Assembly: GCA_035999365.1 (NCBI GenBank)
Contig: DASYGT010000044.1
Location: forward strand, 62,001-126,000
Source: DASYGT01 sp035999365
Lineage (GTDB): Bacteria; Actinomycetota; Actinomycetes; Mycobacteriales; Jatrophihabitantaceae
DNA length: 64,000 bases
Reading direction: 5' to 3'
Of the stretch, positions 51,825-59,744 are shown piece by piece (the first letter of the stretch is position 1; each line of letters starts with the position of its first letter). Both the position numbers and the translations under genes were made by a program. The notes under the pieces were generated by a model. The model did no database searches, was not told where the DNA came from, and was given only the letters and a program-made list of their open reading frames with translations.

Positions 51825-52270
51825 GCCGCTGTCCCGCGCGCGACGATCGTCGAGTACGCCGTCAGCACGGCCTCACCACCGACGGTCGAGACGTCGGCGC
51901 GAAGGGTCACGATGTCGTTGCCGGCCGCTACGCGGATGTCCTCCACCGAGACCACCACCTGCAGCACGTCGCCGGGTCGGACGGCGCGCTGGTGGACGAA
52001 GCGCTGCTCACCGTGCACGACGCGCGAGTAGTCCATCCCGAATTCAGGATCGCCGATCACCTGCGCACCGGCCGTCAGCGTGAGCAGGATGCCGAACGTC
52101 GGCGGCGCGATGATGTCGTCGTGCCCCGCGGCGCGCGCGGCGGCGGGGTCGCGATAGATCGGATTCGGGTCGTTGACGGCATCCGCGAATTCGCGGATCT
52201 TCTGCCGCCCCACCTCGTAGGGCGCAGTGGGGGGATAGACGCGCCCCACGAAGGATTGGTCGACACTCAT
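51821..52270 (-). CDS. hadA: MaoC-like dehydratase, HadA/HadC-type
   Basis: 149 residues, FAS1-like dehydratase domain: IREFADAVNDPNPIYRDPAA and the IIAPPTFGILL strand, then the EQRFVHQRAVRPGDVL segment. Structural partner of HadB in the dehydratase heterodimer. In mycobacteria the order is rpmG, hadA, hadB, hadC; here only two MaoC genes are present and a TetR gene lies between rpmG and hadA. Confidence 0.88.
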   Translation of the reverse strand: MSVDQSFVGRVYPPTAPYEVGRQKIREFADAVNDPNPIYRDPAAARAAGHDDIIAPPTFGILLTLTAGAQVIGDPEFGMDYSRVVHGEQRFVHQRAVRPGDVLQVVVSVEDIRVAAGNDIVTLRADVSTVGGEAVLTAYSTIVARGTAA

Positions 52271-52334
52271 ACCCCAGACGCTAACGCCCGCGCGGACGAA
52301 CTACCGAGTGACGTCCGGCGTGGGGTCGCTCACG

Positions 52335-53042
52335 TCAACGCCGATCGCCCACCACTGCCTCGACCGGCAGTGGTTCGTCGTAACCCACGTGGACGTTGTT
52401 GGCGCGCGCCGTTCCCTCGATCAGGTTCCACACCCCGTCGCAGAGGATCTCGGTCACCTTCTCGCGCGAGATCGTCCGCCGGGTGAGCCACCAGGACCCG
52501 GTCGATTCGACGAGCCCGACCAAGCCGTATGCGCCTGGTTCTGCCTTCTCGGCGTCGATACCGAAGTACATCAGGAAGATCTTCAAGAGCATGGCGACCT
52601 GATCGGCGAGCGTGTTCTCGACCGACTGAAGCGACGACCCGTTGCGGCGATTGCGCAGGAAGTAGTAGAGGTTGGGGTGCTCGTCGAGCCAGCCGATGAT
52701 CACACTGATGACCGACTCGATCACCTGACGGGGCGTCGATTCCGCGGTTACGGACAATTGAGGGAGGACGCTCTCGATCACGGATGTGGCCACGTGATCG
52801 GCGATCGCCTGGCGCAGGTCCTCGCGGTCGCGGAAGTAGCGGTAGAGAACGGTACGGCTGACATCGGCCGCGTCGGCGATCTGCTCGGCGCTCGCCTCGG
52901 CGCCGAACCGGTCAATGGCTGCTGCCCCCGCCGCGACGAACGCCGCGCGTCGCTGAGCCCGGTGCTGGGTCCACCGCGAGCGCCGACCATCGGGAGGACG
53001 GTCGGCAGCAGTCATGTCCGTTGCCACCGCGTGCTCGCTCAT
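52335..53042 (-). CDS. TetR-family transcriptional regulator
   Basis: 235 residues. N-terminal helix-turn-helix at about 45-80 (EASAEQIADAADVSRTVLYRYFRDREDL), preceded by a basic stretch (RRSRWTQHRAQRR); the ligand-binding domain has hydrophobic helices (VESTGSWWLTRRT). 64 nt upstream of hadA in the same direction, so it may control the dehydratase genes. Target unknown. Confidence 0.9.
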   Translation of the reverse strand: MSEHAVATDMTAADRPPDGRRSRWTQHRAQRRAAFVAAGAAAIDRFGAEASAEQIADAADVSRTVLYRYFRDREDLRQAIADHVATSVIESVLPQLSVTAESTPRQVIESVISVIIGWLDEHPNLYYFLRNRRNGSSLQSVENTLADQVAMLLKIFLMYFGIDAEKAEPGAYGLVGLVESTGSWWLTRRTISREKVTEILCDGVWNLIEGTARANNVHVGYDEPLPVEAVVGDRR

Positions 53043-53174
53043 CGGACCACCCCCACGGCCGGGAACCTGTTTCGAGGTCCCGGCTACCGGGTCAGCCTAA
53101 CGGCTCCGGCGGGGTAATTGAGACGCTGCGTTACATCTTCCAGGGGAACGTCGGCTGCCTGTGCCAACGCCGGG

Positions 53175-53339
53175 TTAGCGGGTCTCGCGGTGCTCGGTGT
53201 GCTTGCCGCAGTTCGGGCAGAACTTCTTGAGATCCAACCGGTCGGGGTCGTTGCGGCGATTCTTCTTGGTGATGTAGTTGCGGTGCTTGCACACCTGGCA
53301 TGCCAAGGTGATCTTCGGACGGACGTCGGTGGCTGCCAC
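53175..53339 (-). CDS. rpmG: Ribosomal protein L33, zinc-binding type
   Basis: 54 residues; GTG start at 53339 (AATDVRPKITLACQVCKHRN). Two zinc pairs CQVC and CPNC identify the C+ form. It follows tRNA-Thr and tRNA-Met on the same strand. Not among the listed long frames because of its size. Confidence 0.96.
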   Translation of the reverse strand: MAATDVRPKITLACQVCKHRNYITKKNRRNDPDRLDLKKFCPNCGKHTEHRETR

Positions 53340-53428
53340 GGGTAGTGCCCTTCTTCGATGAACTGCGAGGTCGTTCGTCAGGTCGTGAAGTACGTGTTCG
53401 AAATATGCGTACCTCGGTGTATTCGGTG

Positions 53429-53502
53429 TAGCGAGGGCCGGACTTGAACCGGCGACACAGCGATTATGAGCCGCTTGCTCTACCAGACTGAGCTACCCCG
53501 CC
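53429..53502 (-). tRNA. metT: tRNA-Met (anticodon CAT)
   Basis: 74 nt; acceptor GGCGGGG/CCTCGCT with two G-U pairs, discriminator A, anticodon loop CTCATAA, T-arm GCCGG-TTCAAGT-CCGGC. The first pair is G-U and the anticodon stem lacks the three G-C pairs of initiators, so probably elongator Met; tRNA-Ile2 (lysidine) not excluded. Followed by rpmG. Confidence 0.95.
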
Positions 53503-53541
53503 CCCAGGCTGCCGCGAGGACGTGAGCCCCAGTGCCGCCCG

Positions 53542-53614
53542 AGCCCCCTTACGGAATCGAACCGTAGACCTTCTCCTTACCATGGAGACGCTCTGCCGAC
53601 TGAGCTAAGGGGGC
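53542..53614 (-). tRNA. thrT: tRNA-Thr (anticodon GGT)
   Basis: 73 nt; acceptor GCCCCCT/AGGGGGC, anticodon stem TCTCC/GGAGA around loop ATGGTAA, T-arm TACGG-TTCGATT-CCGTA. Intact cloverleaf. First gene of the tRNA-Thr, tRNA-Met, rpmG unit. Confidence 0.96.
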
Positions 53615-53678
53615 AGCCGCGAAGGTCTACGCAGCGACCCGAACGGTGGTCGCCGCGCGGTGTTCGCGCCAGCCCACG

Positions 53679-53684
53679 ATCTTA
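53679..53684 (-). promoter_or_regulatory. Candidate -10 of the tRNA-Thr/tRNA-Met/rpmG promoter
   Basis: TAAGAT on the minus strand, 65 nt upstream of tRNA-Thr, in an AT-richer patch. The -35 is not clear (GAGATT at about 17 bp). The rest of the 292-nt gap to the sdh genes shows no gene. Confidence 0.3.
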
Positions 53685-53906
53685 CACGACAGACGATGCC
53701 AATCTCACACGTCCATCCAGCGATGAAGTGGCCTCCACGCCTATATCTTGGCAACGTCGTGCGCACGGGACAGACTCCCTCCGGAGCTCGCCCGAGCGCC
53801 CAGTCAGCAGTTGTCGACAGGCGAGCGGAGCGATCCGGTCGCTCGAGAAGTCGGCATCGAGTCGAGAGGCACCTGACCACATGATCGACGACACTGGCCG
53901 ACACCG

Positions 53907-54725
53907 GTGACCCGGGCACGAAGCATGCCGACCGGCGTCAGCGCGCCCGGCCGGGCACAGATCCCGTCCCGCACCCTGCGAACCGACCGCTGGTGGCAGG
54001 CGCCCGTCACGACAGTCACGCTATTGAGCATCTGGGTGCTCTACGCGGTGTTGCGCACGGCGAGCCAGCGGGCCTTCTTCGTGGCGAAGGATCACTACCT
54101 CTCGCCGTTCACCTCGCCCTGTGTCACGGCCTCGTGCCCTTCGGCGGCCCGTGACTTCGGCACCTGGTTCGGTCACTTTCCGCCTTTCATCCCGCTCGCC
54201 ATCATCGTGCTGCCGTTCCTGCTCGGCTTCCGCCTGACCTGCTACTACTACCGGCGCGCGTACTACCGCTCGTTCTGGCAGTCGCCGCCCGCTTGTGGCG
54301 TCGCAGAGCCCCACGGGAAGTACACCGGCGAGACGCGCTTCCCGCTCATCGTGCAGAACCTGCATCGGTACTTCTTCTATGCGGCATTGCTGATCTCGCT
54401 GATCAACACATGGGATCTGATCCGTGCCTTCCGTGGCCACGACGACAGCTTCGGCTTCGGCGTCGGGACGTTGATCATGCTGGTGAACGTCGTGCTGCTG
54501 TGGACGTACACCCTGTCCTGCCACTCGTGCCGGCACATCGTCGGCGGCCGCCTGCGCAGCTTCTCGCGGCACCCGTTGCGCTACCGCGCGTGGGGAATCG
54601 TGTCGAAGCTGAACACGCGGCACATGCAGCTCGCCTGGGTGACCCTTGGCACGCTCATGCTGACCGACGCCTACATCGCACTCGTCGCGTCCGGCACGTT
54701 CAGCGACCCGCGCATCATCAACTGA
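53907..54725 (+). CDS. Succinate dehydrogenase membrane anchor (cytochrome b-like)
   Basis: 272 residues, five predicted transmembrane helices (about 35-52, 92-110, 152-168, 186-204, 243-262). NLHRYFFYAALL contains a possible haem-ligand His; there is also a SCHSCRHI motif. 22 nt before sdhA. Single large anchor subunit rather than separate SdhC and SdhD, as in some actinobacteria. GTG start at 53907; the ATG at 53925 is possible. Confidence 0.8.
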   Translation: MTRARSMPTGVSAPGRAQIPSRTLRTDRWWQAPVTTVTLLSIWVLYAVLRTASQRAFFVAKDHYLSPFTSPCVTASCPSAARDFGTWFGHFPPFIPLAIIVLPFLLGFRLTCYYYRRAYYRSFWQSPPACGVAEPHGKYTGETRFPLIVQNLHRYFFYAALLISLINTWDLIRAFRGHDDSFGFGVGTLIMLVNVVLLWTYTLSCHSCRHIVGGRLRSFSRHPLRYRAWGIVSKLNTRHMQLAWVTLGTLMLTDAYIALVASGTFSDPRIIN

Positions 54726-54747
54726 TCGACAGGAGCGAGTTCCGTCC

Positions 54748-56658
54748 GTGAGCGAGATCGAGAAGCACAACTACGACGTCCTGATCATCGGCGCCGGTGG
54801 CGCAGGGCTGCGCGCAGCCATTGCCGCCCGCGAATCGGGCATGCGGGTGGCGGTGATTTGCAAGTCGCTGTTCGGCAAGGCCCACACGGTCATGGCCGAG
54901 GGCGGCATCGCGGCATCGATGGGCAACGTCAACAGCAACGACAACTGGCAGGTGCACTTCCGCGACACCATGCGGGGCGGGAAGTTCCTCAACTCCTGGC
55001 GGATGGCCGAGCTGCACGCCAAGGAAGCTCCCGAGCGTGTGTGGGAGCTCGAGACCTACGGTGCGCTGTTCGACCGCACTCCAGAGGGCAAGATCAGCCA
55101 GCGCAACTTCGGTGGTCATGAATACCCGCGTCTCGCTCACGTCGGCGACCGCACCGGCCTCGAACTCATCCGCACCCTGCAGCAGAAGATCGTCTCGCTG
55201 CAGCAGGACGACGCCAAGGCGATCGGCAGCACCGGTGCGGACGACGGCAAGCTCAAGGTTTTTGCCGAGTGCACGATCACCGAACTGTTGCGGTCGCCCG
55301 ACGGTGCCATCAGCGGCGCGTTCGGCTACTGGCGCGAGTCCGGGCGGTTCGTGCTCTTCAAGGCGCCCGCCGTGGTTCTCGCCACCGGCGGCATCGGCAA
55401 GTCGTTCAAGGTGACCTCGAACTCGTGGGAATACACCGGCGATGGGCACGCCCTCGCGCTGCGGGCGGGCTCGACCCTGCTGAACATGGAGTTCGTCCAG
55501 TTCCATCCCACCGGCATGGTCTGGCCGCCGTCGGTGAAGGGCATCCTGGTCACCGAGTCCGTGCGCGGCGACGGAGGCGTGCTCAAGAACTCCGAGGGCA
55601 AGCGCTTCATGTTCGACTACGTTCCGGCGGTGTTCCGCGGTCAGTACGCCGAGACCGAGGAAGAGGGCGACCGTTGGTACACCGACCCTGACAACAACAA
55701 GCGCCCCCCGGAGCTGCTGCCGCGTGACGAGGTGGCCCGGGCGATCAACTCGGAGGTCAAGGCCGGTCGCGGATCACCGCACGGAGGCGTCTTCCTCGAC
55801 ATCGCGAGCCGGCGCAGCGCCGATTACATCCTCAAGCGCCTGCCGTCGATGCATCATCAGTTCAAAGAACTGGCCGACGTCGACATCACCGCCGAACCGA
55901 TGGAGATCGGCCCGACCTGCCACTACGTGATGGGTGGTGTCGAGGTCGAGCCTGACAGTGAAGCGGCCAAGACCCCCGGACTGTTCGCCGTCGGCGAGGT
56001 CGGCGGCGGCATGCACGGTTCGAACCGGCTCGGCGGTAACTCGCTCTCCGACCTTCTCGTATTCGGTCGCCGTGCAGGCGACGGCGCCGCCGCCTATGTC
56101 AAGAAGCTCGGCGGCCAATACCCCGCGGTGAGTGACGACGAGATCGCGGCAGCCGAGCGCACTGCGCTCGCCCCGTTCGATCCGCCGGACCCGGCCGCCG
56201 TCGAGAACCCCTACACGCTGCACCAGGAGTTGCAGCAGACGATGAACGACCTCGTCGGCATCATTCGCAACGCCGACGAGTTGACGGCCGCGCTCACTCG
56301 CCTCGAAGGCCTGAAGGCGCGAGCGCGCAACGTCGGTGTCGAGGGGCACCGCCAGTTCAACCCGGGATGGCACCTCGCGCTCGACCTTCGCAACATGCTG
56401 CAGGTGAGCGAGTGCATCGCGAAGGCAGCGCTGATCCGCGAGGAATCGCGAGGCGGCCACACCCGCGACGACTTCCCGCAAATGTCTCCCGAGTGGCGCA
56501 GCGTCAACCTCGTCTGCGCACAGGAGGGCGACTCGATTGCGGTGACGAAGCAGCCGATTCCCCCGATGCGCGGAGATCTGCTCGCGCTGTTCGATGTCGA
56601 CGAATTGAAGAAGTATCTGACCGCCGAAGAACTGTCCGCCATCCCTGCGGAGGCCTGA
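54748..56658 (+). CDS. sdhA: Succinate dehydrogenase flavoprotein subunit
   Basis: Oxidises succinate to fumarate (or the reverse) with covalent FAD. 636 residues; GTG start at 54748 with an AGGAG site. FAD-binding GAGGAGLRAAIAARESG, covalent-FAD His region GKAHTVMAEGGIAA, and the active-site segments HPTGM and GGMHGSNRLGGNSL are intact. 3 nt before sdhB. Confidence 0.98.
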   Translation: MSEIEKHNYDVLIIGAGGAGLRAAIAARESGMRVAVICKSLFGKAHTVMAEGGIAASMGNVNSNDNWQVHFRDTMRGGKFLNSWRMAELHAKEAPERVWELETYGALFDRTPEGKISQRNFGGHEYPRLAHVGDRTGLELIRTLQQKIVSLQQDDAKAIGSTGADDGKLKVFAECTITELLRSPDGAISGAFGYWRESGRFVLFKAPAVVLATGGIGKSFKVTSNSWEYTGDGHALALRAGSTLLNMEFVQFHPTGMVWPPSVKGILVTESVRGDGGVLKNSEGKRFMFDYVPAVFRGQYAETEEEGDRWYTDPDNNKRPPELLPRDEVARAINSEVKAGRGSPHGGVFLDIASRRSADYILKRLPSMHHQFKELADVDITAEPMEIGPTCHYVMGGVEVEPDSEAAKTPGLFAVGEVGGGMHGSNRLGGNSLSDLLVFGRRAGDGAAAYVKKLGGQYPAVSDDEIAAAERTALAPFDPPDPAAVENPYTLHQELQQTMNDLVGIIRNADELTAALTRLEGLKARARNVGVEGHRQFNPGWHLALDLRNMLQVSECIAKAALIREESRGGHTRDDFPQMSPEWRSVNLVCAQEGDSIAVTKQPIPPMRGDLLALFDVDELKKYLTAEELSAIPAEA

Positions 56659-56661
56659 CGA

Positions 56662-57414
56662 ATGACGTATGAAGCCAAGTTCCGTGTGTGGCGGGGAGAC
56701 GCCGACGGCGGCGAACTGACCGATTACGCCGTCGAGGTGAACGATGGCGAGGTCGTCCTCGACATCATCCATCGGCTGCAGGCAACCCAGGCGGGCGACC
56801 TTGCGGTGCGCTGGAACTGCAAGGCCGGCAAGTGCGGCTCGTGCAGTGCCGAGATCAACGGTCGGCCGCGGCTCATGTGCATGACGCGGATGTCCACCTT
56901 CGGCGAGGACGAGACGATCACCGTCACGCCGTTGCGGACGTTCCCGGTGATGCGCGATCTGGTGACCGACGTGTCCTTCAACTACAAGAAGGCGCAGGAG
57001 GTCCCAGCGTTCGCGCCGCCGCCCGGTCTCAAGCCGGGCGAGTACCGCATGGCTCAGGTCGATGTCGAGCGCTCGCAGGAGTTCCGCAAGTGCATCGAGT
57101 GCTTCCTCTGCCAGGACGTGTGTCACGTGATTCGCGACCACGAGGAGAACAAGGAAGCCTTCTCCGGCCCGCGATTCCTGATGCGCATCGCCGAGCTCGA
57201 CATGCACCCGCTAGACGCTCTGGACCGGCAGGTTGCGGCTCAGGAGGACCACGGTCTCGGCATGTGCAACATCACCAAGTGCTGCACCGAGGTATGCCCC
57301 GAGCACATCAAGATCACCGACAACGCGTTGATCCCGATGAAGGAACGGGTAGCAGACCGCAAGTACGACCCGCTCGTGTGGCTCGGCAACAAGATCACCC
57401 GCCGGGGCCACTAA
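56662..57414 (+). CDS. sdhB: Succinate dehydrogenase iron-sulfur subunit
   Basis: 250 residues. [2Fe-2S] cluster CKAGKCGSC with a later Cys (LMCMTR); C-terminal domain with CIECFLCQDVCHV and CNITKCCTEVCP for the [4Fe-4S] and third clusters. Passes electrons from SdhA to quinone. Ends the operon; a hairpin follows 40 nt later. Confidence 0.98.
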   Translation: MTYEAKFRVWRGDADGGELTDYAVEVNDGEVVLDIIHRLQATQAGDLAVRWNCKAGKCGSCSAEINGRPRLMCMTRMSTFGEDETITVTPLRTFPVMRDLVTDVSFNYKKAQEVPAFAPPPGLKPGEYRMAQVDVERSQEFRKCIECFLCQDVCHVIRDHEENKEAFSGPRFLMRIAELDMHPLDALDRQVAAQEDHGLGMCNITKCCTEVCPEHIKITDNALIPMKERVADRKYDPLVWLGNKITRRGH

Positions 57415-57453
57415 GTCGGGTCGGCCCGGTTGGCATGGTCACCGAAACGACGC

Positions 57454-57478
57454 AGGGCCGGCCATGGCGACCGGCCCT
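57454..57478 (+). terminator. Terminator after sdhB
   Basis: Perfect 8-bp stem AGGGCCGG/CCGGCCCT, 9-nt loop, 40 nt after the sdhB stop. Confidence 0.65.
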
Positions 57479-57484
57479 CATAGG

Positions 57485-57533
57485 TGGCGGCTGTTGGTTC
57501 GAACCAACGTAGGCTGAGCAGACGGTTTGACAG
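57485..57533 (-). pseudogene. 3' fragment of a tRNA-Tyr gene (att-like repeat)
   Basis: 49 nt matching the 3' half of the intact tRNA-Tyr at 58998-59047 at 44 of 50 aligned positions (five mismatches, one gap), with 18 nt identical across the variable/T-arm region. It contains acceptor 3' strand, T-arm, variable arm and part of the anticodon stem, but no 5' half. Same orientation as the intact gene. Confidence 0.8.
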
Positions 57534-57582
57534 TGAGCCGAGTCCACGCGTCACTCGCCCGTATCTACGGGCCTAAAGGGGC

Positions 57583-57771
57583 ATGGCTGGGTCGTTCGAT
57601 GCCGCTCAGCGGGATGACTACCGACACATGATCGAGGCCAACCTGCTCGGGGTGATCAACCATCCGAGGTGTTCCTCGTCCAGCTGGAGGGCGGTGTCGA
57701 CCGTGGTGGGAGTGACATCGTCAACCTCTCCTCACCGCAGGCTGGCCCGGCAGGCCAGCTCTGAGCTCACC
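57583..57771 (+). pseudogene. Remnant of a short-chain dehydrogenase gene
   Basis: One frame reads DDYRHMIEANLLGVIN, typical of the middle of an SDR; a second frame then reads EVFLVQLEGG and DIVNLSSPQAG, typical of the segment before the SDR catalytic Ser. A frameshift separates them, the Rossmann N-terminus and the YXXXK end are missing, and a stop follows. Non-functional. An inverted repeat CCCGTA-TC-TACGGG lies just upstream (57559-57572). Confidence 0.6.
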
Positions 57772-57791
57772 GTCGACAGGGGAGACACGTC

Positions 57792-58781
57792 ATGAAGACA
57801 CGCACGCTCGGCAATCCAGGACTCACGGTCTCACCGCTCGGCCTCGGCTGCATGGGCATGAGTCAGTCCTTCGGCCCTCGGCCGCCGCGCGAGGAGATGA
57901 TCACGTTCCTCCGGGCGGCGGTCGAGCGCGGTGTCACCATGTTCGACACCGCCGAGGTCTACGGGCCGTTCCACAACGAGGAGCTGGTCGGCCAAGCGCT
58001 GCAGCCGGTCCGTGCAGACGTCGTCATCGCCACCAAGTTCGGATTCGCCTTCGACGAGAGCGGCAACCCGACCGGCGTGAGCAGCCGACCCGAGACCATC
58101 CGTGCAGCAGTGGACGGCTCATTGCGGCGCCTACAGACAGATTCCATCGACCTGCTCTACCAGCACAGGGTCGACCCGAACGTTCCGATCGAAGATGTCG
58201 CGGGCACCGTCAGGGAGCTCATCGACGCGGGCAAGGTCCACCACTTCGGAATGTCTGAGGCCGGCGTTGCGACGATTCGCCGCGCCCACGCCGTTCAACC
58301 CGTCACAGCGCTTCAGAGCGAGTACTCGCTGTTCTGGCGAGAGCCGGAAGAGGACATACTGCCTGCTCTTGAGGAGCTCGGCATCGGCTTCGTACCCTTC
58401 AGCCCACTCGGTCGCGGGTTCCTCACTGGTCAGGTCACGGCCACCACTGAGTTCGCCGAAGGCGACATCCGCGCGTCGCTTCCGCGCTTCGAGCGCGAAG
58501 CTCTCGAGGCCAACCTGGCGCTGGTTGATCTCGTTACGAAGGTCGCTGAGCGCAAGAACGCCACGGTCGGACAGGTAGCGCTTGCCTGGCTACTGGCAAA
58601 GCGGCCGTGGATCGTCCCCATCCCAGGCACCAGGCGGCTTGGACGTCTCGACGAAAACCTCGGCGCAGCGAACCTCGACCTCACTCCTGAGGACCTCGCA
58701 GAGCTCGACCACGCGTCGACCAGCGTGCAAGTCCAAGGCGACCGGTACCCCGAAGCCATGCAGAAGATGATCGACCGCTGA
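57792..58781 (+). CDS. Aldo/keto reductase
   Basis: NADPH-dependent (beta/alpha)8 oxidoreductase, 329 residues. Catalytic tetrad Asp52, Tyr57, Lys82 and His125 (MFDTAEVYG, ATKFG, YQHRVDP). C-terminal cofactor-binding segment IVPIPGTRRLGRLDENLGA. GGGGAGA ribosome site upstream. It lies within the possible tRNA-Tyr insertion, next to a broken SDR gene, and may have been acquired with it. Substrate unknown. Confidence 0.93.
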   Translation: MKTRTLGNPGLTVSPLGLGCMGMSQSFGPRPPREEMITFLRAAVERGVTMFDTAEVYGPFHNEELVGQALQPVRADVVIATKFGFAFDESGNPTGVSSRPETIRAAVDGSLRRLQTDSIDLLYQHRVDPNVPIEDVAGTVRELIDAGKVHHFGMSEAGVATIRRAHAVQPVTALQSEYSLFWREPEEDILPALEELGIGFVPFSPLGRGFLTGQVTATTEFAEGDIRASLPRFEREALEANLALVDLVTKVAERKNATVGQVALAWLLAKRPWIVPIPGTRRLGRLDENLGAANLDLTPEDLAELDHASTSVQVQGDRYPEAMQKMIDR

Positions 58782-58961
58782 CCGTCACGTCAACTAACGC
58801 AAGTCGATCGGAACGCGCTCACTCGATCCGCCCCCTCGCCCGACCCGTGACAAGCCGAGCAGTGCAGCGAGATGCTGCTACATGCCAGGAGCCGCGGGAA
58901 TTCGCGAGAATGATCATGATGGTGGCAGCATGCCTGCATCCCGCGGGCGTCGCAGCCAAAA

Positions 58962-58990
58962 CTGCAGGTCCCGAAATCCGGGACCTGCAG
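58962..58990. terminator. Strong hairpin after tRNA-Tyr
   Basis: Perfect 12-bp stem CTGCAGGTCCCG/CGGGACCTGCAG with a 5-nt loop, 7 nt past the tRNA-Tyr 3' end on the minus strand; may also stop + strand transcripts from the aldo/keto reductase gene. Confidence 0.75.
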
Positions 58991-58997
58991 CTCTCTG

Positions 58998-59079
58998 TGG
59001 CGGGTGTTGGGTTTGAACCAACGTAGGCTGAGCCGGCGGTTTTACAGACCGCTCCCTTTGACCACTCGGGCAACCCGCC
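58998..59079 (-). tRNA. tyrT: tRNA-Tyr (anticodon GTA)
   Basis: 82 nt class II tRNA with a long variable arm. Acceptor GGCGGGT/ACCCGCC, discriminator A, anticodon loop CTGTAAA, T-arm GTTGG-TTCAAAC-CCAAC. Intact; the 3' half has a second diverged copy at 57485. Confidence 0.96.
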
Positions 59080-59250
59080 TTGGGTCCGGATCGCTCCGGC
59101 AACGCGCAAAATGTTACCCGACGCACCGGGCAGCTCCTCGGTCCCCACTCACGCCCTCTGCAGGCCGAGAGCCACGACGCAATCACGGTTGCCGTACCGC
59201 GGATCCGGGTAGCCCTTCGAGGCAGCATTCATCCAATCGAAGGAGCACCG

Positions 59251-59706
59251 ATGGCCTCGGTCACCGAATCGGTCGACGTCGACGTCGACGTCTCGACCGC
59301 ATACAACCAGTGGACCCAGTTCGAGTCTTTCCCGCAGTTCATGGGCGGCGTCGAGTCGATCAAGCAGGTGGACGAGACGCACACCCACTGGAAGACCTCG
59401 ATCAATGGCGTGACCCGTGAGTTCGACACAGAGATCACCGAGCAGCACCCCGACGAGCGAGTGGCGTGGAAGAGCACCGACGGCACCTCTCACGCAGGAG
59501 TGGTGACGTTTCACCGACTCGACGCCAACAAGACGCGAGTGACGGCACAGATCGACTGGCAGCCCGAGGGCATCGCCGAGAAGGCCGGCGCCGCCATCGG
59601 TGTTGACGACCGTCAGGTCAAGGCAGATATGCACCGGTTCAAGGAGTTCATCGAAGGACGCGGCGACGAGACCGGAGCCTGGCGGGGCGACGTAGCGCGT
59701 CCCTGA
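59251..59706 (+). CDS. SRPBCC-family (polyketide cyclase/dehydrase-like) protein
   Basis: 151 residues from the ATG at 59251, which has an AAGGAG ribosome site. Starts with a strand (VTESVDVDVDVSTAYNQWTQF) and contains FPQFMGGVESIKQVDE, typical of START-like ligand-binding folds; acidic overall. Many actinobacteria have such coenzyme Q-binding-like small proteins; ligand unknown. Confidence 0.88.
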   Translation: MASVTESVDVDVDVSTAYNQWTQFESFPQFMGGVESIKQVDETHTHWKTSINGVTREFDTEITEQHPDERVAWKSTDGTSHAGVVTFHRLDANKTRVTAQIDWQPEGIAEKAGAAIGVDDRQVKADMHRFKEFIEGRGDETGAWRGDVARP

Positions 59707-59744
59707 CCTCGGTCGGCGGTCCCACGGCGTGGCAAGCTAGGCAC

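Larger units (their letters stand above)
57485..58997. mobile_element. Possible relic of an element integrated at tRNA-Tyr
   Basis: The segment is bounded by a partial tRNA-Tyr 3' copy on the left and the 3' end of the intact tRNA-Tyr on the right, as left by site-specific integration into a tRNA 3' end. Inside are a broken SDR fragment, an aldo/keto reductase and a terminator; no integrase is seen. The two repeats have diverged, so the event is old, or the fragment is simply a decayed tRNA gene. Confidence 0.45.

Noticed and set aside
55774..57207. 477-codon open frame on the minus strand
   Set aside because: Antisense to sdhA and sdhB, both with intact catalytic motifs.
57559..57572. CCCGTA-TC-TACGGG palindrome as a recombination core
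   Set aside because: Only one copy was found in the window, so there is no partner site to support it.
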